NCBI GenBank assembly: GCA_044448685.1
Contig: JBIOHC010000004.1
Location: 1-64,000, forward strand
Length of the DNA: 64,000 nt
Source: Palsa-965 sp044448685
Lineage (GTDB): Bacteria; Bacteroidota; Bacteroidia; Palsa-965
Direction: 5' to 3'
How positions within the stretch are numbered: the stretch's first letter is position 1; every line of letters starts with the position of its first letter. This document shows positions 34,923 through 44,819 of this stretch, one piece after another. The notes beneath the pieces are model-generated. The model was given only the letters and a program-made list of their open reading frames with translations, did not search any database and was not told the origin of the DNA. A program made the translations under genes and the position numbers.

Positions 34923-34967
34923 CCATCTGGAGAATACAAGTCCTACAGTCTTGTATTCTCCAGATGG
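34923..34967. repeat. perfect 18-bp inverted repeat with 9-nt loop
   Basis: CCATCTGGAGAATACAAG (34923-34940) and its exact complement (34950-34967) would form a very stable hairpin. There is no T run on either side, so it is not a standard terminator. It lies 60 bp upstream of the reductase gene and could be an operator or an RNA stability element. Confidence 0.8.
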
Positions 34968-35026
34968 AATTCCTAAATTAGTACTGACAAATCTGTCAGC
35001 AATTAACAGGAAATAAAACCATCAAT

Positions 35027-35671
35027 ATGAAAAAAATAGGCATTCTCGGCTCTGGCACAGTAGGCCAAACCCTGGCAAACGGATTTATAAAATACGGCTA
35101 TCAGGTCATGATTGGCAGCCGTGATACCGATAAGCTTAATGAGTGGAAAAACAAGGCCGGAGCAAATGCCAGCTTAGGATCGGTACAGGAAGCGGCTTCA
35201 TTCGGAGAGATGATTGTATTGGCTGTAAAAGGAGCAGCAGGTAAGGAAGCCCTTGTCCTTGCAGGAGCCCCGAACCTGAAGGGCAAAACAATCATCGATA
35301 CGACCAACCCTATTGCACAGGCCCCTGCCCAGAACGGAGTGCTGAAATTCTTCACCAACCTGGATCAAAGTCTGATGGAACAGCTTCAGTCAGCCTTTCC
35401 CGAAGCACATTTTGTAAAAGCATTCAACTGCATAGGCAGCCATTTCATGGTAAACCCTTCATTTGCAGGAGGGAAACCCAGCATGTTTATTTGCGGAAAC
35501 GAAGACAAAGCCAAGGCAGAAGTAAAGACCATTCTGGATCAGTTTGGTTTCGAAACGGAAGATATGGGAAAAGCCGAGTCGGCAAGAGCAATAGAGCCCT
35601 TGTGTATGCTCTGGTGTATTCCCGGTTTACTGAAAAATGAATGGTCGCATGCCTTCCGTCTTATGAGGTGA
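35027..35671 (+). CDS. NADPH-dependent F420 reductase-like oxidoreductase
   Basis: This 214-residue protein has the N-terminal dinucleotide site KIGILGSGTVGQTLANGF and the phosphate-binding IGSRDTDKL, followed by FVKAFNCIGSHFM. These are typical of the Fno/F420-dependent NADP reductase-like family, which in Bacteroidota occurs without F420 and is assumed to use NADP with another partner. Length is normal. It lies between a strong hairpin and the RIC/hemerythrin gene. The physiological substrate is unknown. Confidence 0.88.
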   Translation: MKKIGILGSGTVGQTLANGFIKYGYQVMIGSRDTDKLNEWKNKAGANASLGSVQEAASFGEMIVLAVKGAAGKEALVLAGAPNLKGKTIIDTTNPIAQAPAQNGVLKFFTNLDQSLMEQLQSAFPEAHFVKAFNCIGSHFMVNPSFAGGKPSMFICGNEDKAKAEVKTILDQFGFETEDMGKAESARAIEPLCMLWCIPGLLKNEWSHAFRLMR

Positions 35672-35751
35672 TGCAGATCATTATTAAGCCTGATCCCTGT
35701 CATACGGGCACTTAGGCCATAGGTCTATATTCGTTCTATAAATCCTGCGCC

Positions 35752-36270
35752 ATGAACACTTACTATGTAAACAATTTCAACCGAATGGATGTGGCTGAAC
35801 TCTGTGAATACATCGAAAAACGCCACCATACCAACACACGCGAAACCTGCTCAGAACTTCTGGATCACCTTAAAAGTTCTGTAAAACTCGAATCTTCCAA
35901 ACACCCTGAGCTCAAAAAAATCCTGGTCCTGTTCAAGGAGTTGCATGAAGAACTGGAACAACATTTCAGCCGGGAAGAAAAAATTCTTTTTCCTATTGTT
36001 AAAGAATTAAGGAATGGAGGAAAGAAAAACGGTTCTGCTTCCACAGATAAAATGCTGGAAAAACCCCTTAAAATGATGAATGAGGAACATGTCAAGGTAT
36101 ATGCCCTTCTTCATCAGCTCAGGGAGCTGAGCGGAGGATATGAAGCTCCTTCAGGCTGTGCCCCTTCTTTAAAAGTGGCTTACAAGGAATTGCATGAACT
36201 GGAACAGGATCTGATGCGGCAGTTTTATCTGGAAGAAAATATACTTAATATCAAATTGAAGACCCAATGA
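35752..36270 (+). CDS. hemerythrin-domain protein (RIC/YtfE-like, di-iron)
   Basis: This 172-residue protein forms a four-helix bundle with the di-iron ligands in order: IEKRHHTNT, LFKELHEELEQHFSREEKILFP, MNEEHVKVY and LHELEQDLMRQFYLEENIL. The pattern fits the C-terminal hemerythrin domain of the RIC family, which repairs iron-sulfur clusters damaged by nitric oxide or oxidants. The usual N-terminal ScdA domain with its Cys pair is absent, so this is a stand-alone version. It overlaps the DoxX gene by 4 bp. Confidence 0.88.
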   Translation: MNTYYVNNFNRMDVAELCEYIEKRHHTNTRETCSELLDHLKSSVKLESSKHPELKKILVLFKELHEELEQHFSREEKILFPIVKELRNGGKKNGSASTDKMLEKPLKMMNEEHVKVYALLHQLRELSGGYEAPSGCAPSLKVAYKELHELEQDLMRQFYLEENILNIKLKTQ

Positions 36271-36713
36271 ACACCTTTCACTATCATATTGCAGCCGAAG
36301 CTTTTATTCGGATTTTTCTGGGTATCCTGTTCTTTGCCCAGGGCTATGACAAGGTTTTCAGGCTGGGAATAAAGAGGGTGATTGACAATTTTGAATATCC
36401 TGTACACCTGCGCCACCTGCCCCGCTTTCCATTGGTCGGAGCAGCCTGGTTTACCTCCTATGCCGAGCTGCTTTGCGGGCTCCTGCTCATCATTGGTTTT
36501 ATGAAATATTATGCCCTGTATTTACTTGGCATTGATTTGCTGATTGTTTGTATTTCCTTTTCCCTGCTCAACCCCTTGTGGGATCTCCAGCATGTTTTTC
36601 CCCGACTCCTGCTGCTTGTTACCTTATTACTGATCCCTTCACAGTGGGGAGTGTTTTCCATTGATTATCTTTGGTCTGTAATACGTTTTGTGAGACATTT
36701 TCTAACCACTTAA
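36267..36713 (+). CDS. DoxX-family membrane protein
   Basis: This 148-residue protein has four membrane helices and the DoxX pattern: a FIRIFLGILFFAQGYDKVF first helix, a YAELLCGLLLIIGF helix and a C-terminal LLLLVTLLLIP helix. Family members are linked to quinone- or thiol-based redox stress in membranes. Its start overlaps the hemerythrin stop, and the universal stress gene begins 9 nt after its stop, giving a three-gene stress operon. Confidence 0.85.
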   Translation: MNTFHYHIAAEAFIRIFLGILFFAQGYDKVFRLGIKRVIDNFEYPVHLRHLPRFPLVGAAWFTSYAELLCGLLLIIGFMKYYALYLLGIDLLIVCISFSLLNPLWDLQHVFPRLLLLVTLLLIPSQWGVFSIDYLWSVIRFVRHFLTT

Positions 36714-36722
36714 ACTAAGGCC

Positions 36723-37553
36723 ATGAAACTCCGGAATATCCTTGTCCCTACAGATTTTTCTCCTGCAGCCGATCATGCTGCAGTCTATGCCTGTGCCCTG
36801 GCTGCTTCTTCAGGAGCAACTATACTCCTGTATCATACGTATCACATTCCGGTTTCCAATACAGAGGTGCCGGTAGTGATTGTTTCTGCCGAAGAGCTGG
36901 AACAAAACAATCTGGAAAGGCTCAAAAACTATAAAGAAGACCTGATAACACGCACCCATACCAGCCTGAATATTGAATGTCTGACTACAGCCGGTTTTGC
37001 GGTGGAAGAGATTAAAGAAGTCTGTGCGGATAAGAAACCCGATCTGGTTGTCATGGGTATTTCCGGCTCGGGTAAAATAGGTCATGCACTCCTGGGCAGC
37101 GTCACCACAGGAGTTATCAATCAGCTTTCAACTCCCCTGCTTATCATACCCGAAGAAGCCGAATATAAAGGTATCAGCAATCTGGCCCTGGCTTATGATT
37201 ATCATGGTGAACTCCCTGCATCTACAATGAATCAGTTGCAAGGGTTTATTGACTTTTTCAAAGCCGCTTTACAGGTTGTGCATATCGGTCCGCCGAATCA
37301 GAAAGCCCATCTCGAAGAAGCCGTCAGTGGTGTAGGACTCGAAGATGCACTTGCCAATGTCACTCATACGCTTCATTTTCCTGAAAACAAAGATGTCATT
37401 GAAGGACTGAAGGAATTTGAAGAAAAATCAAAACCCGATCTGCTGGTCATGATTCCTAAAAAGCATACCATGCTCGACTGGATTTTTCATGGCAGTGTAT
37501 CCAAACGTATGGCCTTCCATACTCATGTGCCTATATTGGCATTACATGCTTAA
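36723..37553 (+). CDS. tandem-domain universal stress protein (UspA family)
   Basis: This 276-residue protein has two Usp domains. The first has NILVPTDFSPAADHAAVYACALA and the ATP-binding loop VMGISGSGKIGHALLGSVTTGVI; the second is more divergent (LLVMIPKKHTMLDWIFHGSVSKRMAFHTHVPILAL) but keeps the G-S-x(3)-R/K-type loop. It is cytoplasmic and probably binds a nucleotide. It is the last gene of the hemerythrin-DoxX-Usp operon and is followed by palindromic element C. Confidence 0.92.
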   Translation: MKLRNILVPTDFSPAADHAAVYACALAASSGATILLYHTYHIPVSNTEVPVVIVSAEELEQNNLERLKNYKEDLITRTHTSLNIECLTTAGFAVEEIKEVCADKKPDLVVMGISGSGKIGHALLGSVTTGVINQLSTPLLIIPEEAEYKGISNLALAYDYHGELPASTMNQLQGFIDFFKAALQVVHIGPPNQKAHLEEAVSGVGLEDALANVTHTLHFPENKDVIEGLKEFEEKSKPDLLVMIPKKHTMLDWIFHGSVSKRMAFHTHVPILALHA

Positions 37554-37569
37554 AAAAATGCAATGTGTT

Positions 37570-37669
37570 ATAGACCGCAGATTCTCATGATTATCATGAT
37601 CTAAACTGATCATAAGCGGTATCAAAATATCATGATTCATCCTGATAATCATGAAAATCCGTGGTCTAT
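37570..37669. repeat. 100-bp palindromic element, copy C
   Basis: The ends are ATAGACCGCAGAT and ATCCGTGGTCTAT, the interior has ATCATGAT repeats, and the right flank is TACGTTAG, the inverse of the CTAACGT flank of copies B and D. It lies between the Usp and DnaJ genes, 18 bp before the DnaJ start. Confidence 0.85.
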
Positions 37670-37687
37670 TACGTTAGCACGATAATT

Positions 37688-38617
37688 ATGGAATACAAGG
37701 ATTATTACAAGGTACTCGGAGTAGATAAGAAAGCCAGTGCGGAAGAGATCAAAAAGGTATACCGCAAGCTGGCTGTCAAATACCATCCCGATAAAAATGC
37801 CGGAAACAAGGCTGCCGAAGAGAAATTCAAGGAGATAAGCGAAGCTTATAATGTGCTGGGCGATGCCGAGAAACGCAAGACCTATGATGAGCTGGGTGAA
37901 AACTATATGCAGTATCAAAGCGGTGGAAGGGCAGCACAGGATTTTGACTATTCCAAATGGCAGAATACAGGGCGACAGCGTTACTCCGGTTTTGAAGAAC
38001 ATGAAGGGGATGGTGATTTCTCCGACTTCTTTGAATCCATTTTCGGTGGACGAACAAGCGCTTCAGGACGCAGAGGCAGTAAGAGAGCAATGGCGGGAGA
38101 AGATCTGACCGCCGAATGCGAACTCAGTCTGGAAGAAGCCTTTGCCGGTGTAAAACGTCAGCTGAATGTAAACGGCTCCACACTCGAAATTACAATTCAT
38201 CCAGGAGTTCGTGAAGGCCAAACACTCAGACTGAAAGGAAAGGGCGGAAAGGGCCATAACGGTGGAGCTAACGGAGATATCCTCATCACCGTTCATTTAT
38301 TGGAACATCCTCATTTCAAAATACAGGGACAGGATCTCTATGCCGATGCACCGGTTGATCTCTACACAGCCATACTTGGAGGCAAAGCCCTGGTCAGAAC
38401 ACTAAAAGGCTCTATCCGCATTGACATAGCTCCCGAAACCGAAAACGGAAGAACACTCCGTCTCAAAAAAATGGGAATGCCTGTGTATGGCAAAAAAGAT
38501 GAAGCGGGCGATCTGTATCTGAAGGTGAAGGTGACCTTGCCTAAAAATCTTTCGGAGAAGGAGAAGGAGTTGTTTAAGGAGTTGGAGGAGTTAAAAAACA
38601 GGAGGCAGGACCAATGA
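37688..38617 (+). CDS. DnaJ-class co-chaperone without zinc finger (CbpA-like)
   Basis: This 309-residue protein has an N-terminal J-domain with the HPD motif (KYHPDKNAGN), a linker rich in Gly and Phe, and the two beta-barrel C-terminal domains (AECELSLEEAFAGVKRQL, then PVDLYTAILGGKALVRTLKG). The Cys-rich zinc domain of true DnaJ is absent, so it is a type II co-chaperone. It stimulates DnaK ATPase and may bind client proteins. I chose ATG 37688 because the J-domain starts there; a frame from 37661 begins inside element C. Confidence 0.92.
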   Translation: MEYKDYYKVLGVDKKASAEEIKKVYRKLAVKYHPDKNAGNKAAEEKFKEISEAYNVLGDAEKRKTYDELGENYMQYQSGGRAAQDFDYSKWQNTGRQRYSGFEEHEGDGDFSDFFESIFGGRTSASGRRGSKRAMAGEDLTAECELSLEEAFAGVKRQLNVNGSTLEITIHPGVREGQTLRLKGKGGKGHNGGANGDILITVHLLEHPHFKIQGQDLYADAPVDLYTAILGGKALVRTLKGSIRIDIAPETENGRTLRLKKMGMPVYGKKDEAGDLYLKVKVTLPKNLSEKEKELFKELEELKNRRQDQ

Positions 38618-38622
38618 TTTAT

Positions 38623-38780
38623 TTGTGTCACCCCTTCGGGGTTTCTGTTTTTTTTGTCTCAATCTTTCTATAATTATGCCAGCCCTTCGGGCTTTCTTGT
38701 TTTCTGAATAACCCCGGAGGGGTGAAATAATTATAGAACAGCAGATCATGAATGAATAAAACCCCGAAGGGGTGACACAA
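38623..38780. repeat. 158-bp inverted-repeat element with CCCCTTCGGGG ends
   Basis: Perfect 21-bp ends (TTGTGTCACCCCTTCGGGGTT and its complement at 38760-38780) flank inner arms TTCTATAATTA (38666-38676) and its complement (38728-38738), with further CCCTTCGGG hairpins between. One half recurs at 57070-57141. The rest of the gap to 38996 shows nothing further that I can support. Confidence 0.85.
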
Positions 38781-38996
38781 TTAAGCCAAAAGGTTAAATC
38801 AACAGGATTCAGTTTTGGAGGATTTATCAAACGCTGGCTTTGCTTGAGCAAGCGTCAGGTTTCGTATATTAACTGCTGAATCCTTGCATTCCTCCCGATA
38901 GCCACATACATTAATTTATCAACAACCCCTCCCTATCCGTTTGATTAGCTGATATTTGATAAGGAATTCAACCGTCCTTACCAAATACAGCTTCTT

Positions 38997-41900
38997 ATGT
39001 CCAAGCGTCTCCTCCTGATCCTTACAGCCCTTACGGCTATTATCATTATTTCTCTTTCTGTTTTTAAACATCCGGCTAAAGGCGGCAGTCTGGATGAAAA
39101 AGTAAATCCTGCTTTCGGAGCGTATATCTCGGCCTATACATCGGGTATCATCTCCAATGAAAGCCGTATCAGGGTTCGCTTTGCATCAGAGGTTGCAAGC
39201 ATTGCCGAATTTGACAAACCTGTTAAAGAGGAAGTTTTCTCCTTCTCCCCTTCCCTGCCCGGTAAAGCGTATTGGCTGGACAGCCGCACGGTTGAATTCA
39301 GACCTGCTGCACGTATGCCTTCCGATCAGAAATATGAAGTGGCACTTAAACTAAGCAAGCTGCAACAGGTGCCCGATGAATTCAAAACATTTGAATTTAC
39401 ATTCCGTACCATGCCCCAGCAAGTGGATGTAAAGGTTGATGGCATCAAGACCATTGACCGCAAAACACTGGCCTGGGAACAGATGAATGGTATCCTCACA
39501 ACCGCTGATGCTGCGGATAATAACCTGGTGGAGAAAACGGTTACCGCCACACAGGATGGGAAACAACTGCATCTGCACTGGGAACATGCGGATCCTGCCA
39601 CACATAAATTCATTGTCGACAGTATACAGCGTAAAGCAAGTGCCGGTCACATAGAACTTCAATGGAAAGGGGATGCCATCGCTGCAAAACATTCCACAGG
39701 AACAAAAACTATTGCAATCCCTGCCCTGGGCGATTTCCAGGTCATGGATCTGAAAGTAAATCAGGGTGCAGACCAGTTTGTACGCATTCAGTTCAGTGAC
39801 CCTATAATGGACAAACAGGTTCTGGACGGACTTATCAGTCTGTCGGGAACTACCGGTCTTACCTTTACCATTCAGGACAATGAAATAAAAGTCTATCCTC
39901 CGGCACGCTTAAGCGGAACTAGGACTTTCACTATCTTCCCGGGCATTAAAAATATTCTCGGCTTTGAACTGAAAAACCGCACTGTCAACCAGCTCAGTTT
40001 TGAGGAACTGAAACCCGAAGTAAGGCTTGTTGGCAACGGAGTTATCCTGCCCGCTTCCGGCAATCTTCTCTTTCCTTTTATGGCTGTAAGCCTGAATGCT
40101 GTTGATGTAAAAATTGTCAGGATCTATGAAAAAAATGTAGCCCAGTTCCTCCAGGTCAATAATCTGGAAGGTGACAGGGAACTGATGCGTGTGGGTAAAG
40201 TTATTTTCAAGAAGAAAGTGCCTTTAACGGGTCATGGAGGAAGTGACGCAGAGAAATGGAATACCTATCACCTTGATCTGAGTGAGATGATTCATGCCGA
40301 ACCGGGGGCAATCTATAAAGTGGTCATCAGTTTCCGCAAGGCGTATTCAACTTACCATTGCAGTGGTGCTTCCAAAAACAATGATCAGATGGAAGAAGTG
40401 CAACCGGAAGAAGATATGAATACCGAAAATGAGAACTGGGACAACCAGGGTTATTACGGTGATTATTATAACGAATACAGTTACGGAGACGGTGGCTATG
40501 CCTATGAGGGTGATTACAACGAAGGATCTGACGGGGAAAGCAACGGTGAAAGCTATCAGGACAAACGCAATAATCCCTGCAATGCTCTCTATTACGGACG
40601 ACAGCACGATGTAAGCCGCAATGTTCTGGCTTCTGATTTCGGACTTATTGCCAAACGCGGAAGCAATAACTCCATGCTGTTTGTAGTTACGGATCTTAAA
40701 ACAACATTGCCTATCCCGAATACTGTGCTGGAAGTGTACGACTACCAGCAACAGCTCATCGCCACGTTCAAAACCGACGGAGACGGAATGGCTAAAGGTG
40801 ATATTCCTCACAAACCCTTCCTCCTCATTGCTAAAAAAGGAGAACAGAGAGGTTATCTTAAACTGGACGAAGGTTCTTCTCTTTCCATGAGCGCATTTGA
40901 TGTAGGCGGTGATCAGGTACAGAAAGGTATCAAAGGATTCATATATGGAGAACGGGGCGTTTGGAGACCGGGTGATACGCTCTTCCTCACATTTATACTG
41001 GAAGACAAAGAGCACAAACTTCCTCCCTCCCATCCTGTTTCACTGGAATTGCTGAATCCACGCGGGCAGGTGGTCCGCAAAATAATCCGCACCAAGGGTA
41101 TGGATGGGTTCTATGACTTTCCGGTTACCACCTCCGATGATGCTCCTACAGGAAGCTGGACAGCACGCGTAAAAGTTGGAGGTGTAAGCTTTACAAAAAA
41201 CATCAAGATTGAAACCATCATGCCCAACCGTTTGCGCATGAACCTCAGTTTCGGAAAAGAAAAAAATGCATTCCTGGGCAGGGATAATCAGGCAACACTT
41301 ACTGCTGCCTGGCTGCATGGTGCAAAAGCTAAGGGACTGAAAGCAAAGGTGGAGGCAACACTCTCCCAGATGCATACCACATTCAAAGGATATGACAACT
41401 ATATATTTGATGATCCGGCCACAAATTTCTCTTCCGAAACACAAACGGTGTTCGATGCTTCTCTGGATAATGACGGTATGGCTTCTTTCTCTCCTCAGAT
41501 TAAGGTAGAAGGAGCCCCCGGTATGGTCAGGGCAAGTTTCGTGACACGTGTGTTTGAAGACGGAGGTGGATTCAGCATTGACCGCTTTGTCTCTGCCTAC
41601 TCTCCTTATGAAAGTTATGTTGGTGTTCTGATGCCGGAAGGCAAGAAATACAGCGGCATGATTGTCACCGATACCGATCATGTGGTGAAAGTGACCAGCA
41701 TAGGACAATACGGTGAACCCCTCAGCCGCAGGTTACAGGTAAAAGTTTACAAACTGCAGTGGAGATGGTGGTGGGAAAACAATAACGGAAGTGAGCTGGC
41801 TAATTATGTAAACAATACCTATTATCAGCCTATAGAGACAAAGGAAGTCGTTACACTCAACGGCAAAGGCCAGTTCACCATACGAGTAAACCGACCGGAC

Positions 41901-44645
41901 TGGGGTCGTTATCTGGTACGGGTAACAGATCCTGTGAGTGGTCATTCCAGCGGTGGTGTTGCCTTCTTCGACTGGCCGGCATGGGCAGGAAGCACACCCA
42001 AGGGTAAGGAAGGAGCTACCTTGCTTTCCTTCACCTCTGACAAACCGAATTACCAGGTCGGACAAACTATCAAACTTACCATCCCTTGTTCTGATTCAGG
42101 AAGAGTGTTGATTTCGGTGGAGACAGGTTCCAAGATATTGCAGGCTTTCTGGGCCGAATCAAAGAAACCGAATATCACAGTCAGTATTCCTGTCACAGCC
42201 GAAATGGCTCCCAATGTGTATGTGCATGTAACACTTATACAACCCCTGGGTCAGACAAAGAATGACCTGCCTATACGTCTCTATGGAGTTATTCCTGTAC
42301 TGGTGGAAGATCCACATACCCATCTGAGGCCGGTGATACAAACACTGCCGGTCTGGAAACCGGAGGAGATGACCAGCGTAACAGTTTCGGAAGAAAACGG
42401 AAAAGAGATGACAGCCACACTCGCCATTGTGGATGAAGGATTGCTGGATCTTACCCGTTTTGAAACACCGGATCCCTGGAAGGTATTCTATGCACGCGAA
42501 GCACTTGGGGTAAGATCCTGGGATATGTTCGATATGGTCATGGGCGCTTACAGCGGCGAGCTGCAGCGTATCCTGGCAATCGGAGGTGACGGAAGCGCAG
42601 GCAATAAACCGGCAGCCAAAGCCAACAGGTTCAAACCTATGGTCAGGTTTTTCGGCCCCTTCCATGTAGGTAAAGGAGAAAAGAAAACAATTAAATTCAA
42701 AATGCCTCAATATATAGGCTCTGTGAGAGTTATGCTCGTTGCAGGCTATGAATCAGCCTATGGATCGGCTGATAAAAGCGTTCCCGTTCGTAAACCACTT
42801 ATGGTACTCGGAACATTGCCAAGAGTTGTTGGTCCGGGTGAATCACTCGATTTACCTGTCACTGTATTTGCGATGGAAAAAAATGTCCGCAATGTAAATG
42901 TGAATATAAAGACCAACGAATTCTTCAGTGTTGAAGATGCTGGCAATAAGAGCATCAGTTTCAGCGAAACGGGTGAGCAGGTGGTTACATTCAAGCTTAA
43001 AGTAAAACCTGCACTTGGAATAGGCAGGGTAAAAATTGAAGCTAGCTGCGGATCCGAACATGCAACCTGCGATATAGAGCTGGATGTACGCAACCCCAAC
43101 CCACCTATCACCAATGTGATTGAGACAGTTATTGAACCCGGACAAAGCTGGAGTTCATCCTACTCCCCTATTGGTATGAACGGAACCAACAAAGGAACCC
43201 TTGAGTTAAGTTCCATACCTCCTATCAATCTGGGTGAACGGCTTAAATACCTCATCGAGTATCCACACGGATGCATAGAACAAACAACCTCTTCCGCATT
43301 CCCCCAGCTGTACCTGGCCGAGCTCATGGATCTGAACGATAACTACAGCAAAGCAATACATAACAATATAAGCGCTGCATTGGAAAGACTTAAACAGTTC
43401 CAGACTTCTTCCGGAGGATTCGGTTACTGGCCGGGTGATAATCTTCCTTGTTCCTGGGGTACAACCTATGCCGGTCACTTCCTGATAGAAGCGGAGAAGA
43501 AAGGATTCTCCCTGCCCTATGGTATGCTTGAAAGCTGGAAACGGTATCAGAAACAGATTGCTGTAGACTGGATACCGAGAAATGACAAGTACTACTATTA
43601 CAACGATGATCTGGAACAGTCCTATCGTCTTTACACCCTTGCATTGTCGAACAATCCGGAGCTTGGCGCGATGAACAGACTGAGAGAATACAAGAATCTT
43701 TCCATTGCCGCCAAATGGAGACTGGCAGCTGCTTATATCCTGGCCGGACAAACCGATGTGGCCAAAGCCCTGGTAAAAGGTACAGCCACCACTGTTCCCC
43801 ATTATTGCGAAATGGCCTATACCTTCGGTTCATCCGAAAGAGATGAAGCCATGATACTGGAAACAATGAACCTGCTCGGACAAAGAACTCAGGCTGCATT
43901 GGCTGCTAAAGATATTTCAGCTCTGCTCAGCAACCATAACTACTGGCTTAGTACACAAACAACAGCCTATTGTTTGCTGGCAATGGCAAAATTCGCTTCC
44001 AACGGAGGAACATCTCCGGAACTGAATTTCGGTTTCACAATTAATGGAGCAGCAGGAAGTCTGGTGAACAAGAAAGGAATGTCACAGATAGACCTGAAAA
44101 TGAAAGATGCATCCGGTAATCTCAGTGTGCAGAACAAAGGCAGGGGAATCCTGTATGCCCGCATTATTCTGGAAGGTGTACCGGAAACAGGTGATCAGCA
44201 CGATTATGAGAATAATCTGTCCATGAACATCTCTTATAAACGTATGGATGGAACAAGTCTGGATGTTGAGAAACTCGAGCAGGGCACTGATTTCTTTGCC
44301 GAAGTGACCCTGACGAATACCAACCCACGATCTGATTACAAGGAAATGTCACTGACACAGATCTTCCCATCGGGTTGGGAAATCTGGAACAGCCGTATGG
44401 ATGAAACAGATCTGGAAAAGAAATCCGATCAGCCCACCTATCAGGATATACGGGATGACAGGGTTTATTCCTATTTCGACATGGGGCCTTCGCGTACAAA
44501 AGTGTACAGAGTCAGGCTTAATGCCAGCTATCTGGGTCATTTTTATCTGCCTTCAGTCTTATGCGAAGCCATGTATGACCATACCATTGGAGCATGTAAG
44601 CATGGAAAATGGGTGGATGTAAAGGTTGCGGGTAAGGGAGACTGA
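38997..44645 (+). CDS. bacterial alpha-2-macroglobulin family protein
   Basis: The protein has 1,882 residues with an N-terminal membrane anchor or signal (LLLILTALTAIIIISLSVF) but no lipobox cysteine. MG1/MG2-type beta domains are followed by a bait-like region, the conserved alpha-2-macroglobulin block (RFFGPFHVGKGEKKTIKF), and a thioester domain with GCIEQ at Cys1426-Gln1429 inside YPHGCIEQTTSSAFPQ. These proteins trap attacking proteases in the periplasm by reacting with them through the thioester. Residues about 465-525 are an unusual insert rich in Tyr, Asp, Glu, Asn and Gly. The peptidoglycan synthase PbpC, a frequent partner, is not in the window. Confidence 0.93.
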   Translation: MSKRLLLILTALTAIIIISLSVFKHPAKGGSLDEKVNPAFGAYISAYTSGIISNESRIRVRFASEVASIAEFDKPVKEEVFSFSPSLPGKAYWLDSRTVEFRPAARMPSDQKYEVALKLSKLQQVPDEFKTFEFTFRTMPQQVDVKVDGIKTIDRKTLAWEQMNGILTTADAADNNLVEKTVTATQDGKQLHLHWEHADPATHKFIVDSIQRKASAGHIELQWKGDAIAAKHSTGTKTIAIPALGDFQVMDLKVNQGADQFVRIQFSDPIMDKQVLDGLISLSGTTGLTFTIQDNEIKVYPPARLSGTRTFTIFPGIKNILGFELKNRTVNQLSFEELKPEVRLVGNGVILPASGNLLFPFMAVSLNAVDVKIVRIYEKNVAQFLQVNNLEGDRELMRVGKVIFKKKVPLTGHGGSDAEKWNTYHLDLSEMIHAEPGAIYKVVISFRKAYSTYHCSGASKNNDQMEEVQPEEDMNTENENWDNQGYYGDYYNEYSYGDGGYAYEGDYNEGSDGESNGESYQDKRNNPCNALYYGRQHDVSRNVLASDFGLIAKRGSNNSMLFVVTDLKTTLPIPNTVLEVYDYQQQLIATFKTDGDGMAKGDIPHKPFLLIAKKGEQRGYLKLDEGSSLSMSAFDVGGDQVQKGIKGFIYGERGVWRPGDTLFLTFILEDKEHKLPPSHPVSLELLNPRGQVVRKIIRTKGMDGFYDFPVTTSDDAPTGSWTARVKVGGVSFTKNIKIETIMPNRLRMNLSFGKEKNAFLGRDNQATLTAAWLHGAKAKGLKAKVEATLSQMHTTFKGYDNYIFDDPATNFSSETQTVFDASLDNDGMASFSPQIKVEGAPGMVRASFVTRVFEDGGGFSIDRFVSAYSPYESYVGVLMPEGKKYSGMIVTDTDHVVKVTSIGQYGEPLSRRLQVKVYKLQWRWWWENNNGSELANYVNNTYYQPIETKEVVTLNGKGQFTIRVNRPDWGRYLVRVTDPVSGHSSGGVAFFDWPAWAGSTPKGKEGATLLSFTSDKPNYQVGQTIKLTIPCSDSGRVLISVETGSKILQAFWAESKKPNITVSIPVTAEMAPNVYVHVTLIQPLGQTKNDLPIRLYGVIPVLVEDPHTHLRPVIQTLPVWKPEEMTSVTVSEENGKEMTATLAIVDEGLLDLTRFETPDPWKVFYAREALGVRSWDMFDMVMGAYSGELQRILAIGGDGSAGNKPAAKANRFKPMVRFFGPFHVGKGEKKTIKFKMPQYIGSVRVMLVAGYESAYGSADKSVPVRKPLMVLGTLPRVVGPGESLDLPVTVFAMEKNVRNVNVNIKTNEFFSVEDAGNKSISFSETGEQVVTFKLKVKPALGIGRVKIEASCGSEHATCDIELDVRNPNPPITNVIETVIEPGQSWSSSYSPIGMNGTNKGTLELSSIPPINLGERLKYLIEYPHGCIEQTTSSAFPQLYLAELMDLNDNYSKAIHNNISAALERLKQFQTSSGGFGYWPGDNLPCSWGTTYAGHFLIEAEKKGFSLPYGMLESWKRYQKQIAVDWIPRNDKYYYYNDDLEQSYRLYTLALSNNPELGAMNRLREYKNLSIAAKWRLAAAYILAGQTDVAKALVKGTATTVPHYCEMAYTFGSSERDEAMILETMNLLGQRTQAALAAKDISALLSNHNYWLSTQTTAYCLLAMAKFASNGGTSPELNFGFTINGAAGSLVNKKGMSQIDLKMKDASGNLSVQNKGRGILYARIILEGVPETGDQHDYENNLSMNISYKRMDGTSLDVEKLEQGTDFFAEVTLTNTNPRSDYKEMSLTQIFPSGWEIWNSRMDETDLEKKSDQPTYQDIRDDRVYSYFDMGPSRTKVYRVRLNASYLGHFYLPSVLCEAMYDHTIGACKHGKWVDVKVAGKGD

Positions 44646-44779
44646 TCATTCCGGTTCTTTTTCAGGATTATTGGTCGCTTTAAACCGGCAACAGGACGAA
44701 ATGTCCCTATAACAGGTCTAAGCATTTAGCTATTAGAGCGATATACTAGGGCTGAATGTATTAAACGAACGATATTCCT

Positions 44780-44787
44780 TATATTTG
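44780..44787 (+). promoter_or_regulatory. -7 promoter box TATATTTG
   Basis: The box matches TAnnTTTG, 32 nt before the start of the CX3CH lipoprotein gene. Confidence 0.5.
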
Positions 44788-44819
44788 TCAACTAGCATTG
44801 AAGCCCAATTCAAACTGAC

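Noticed and set aside
40347..41033. 228-codon minus-strand frame
   Set aside because: It is antisense to the alpha-2-macroglobulin gene with low-complexity content and no motif.
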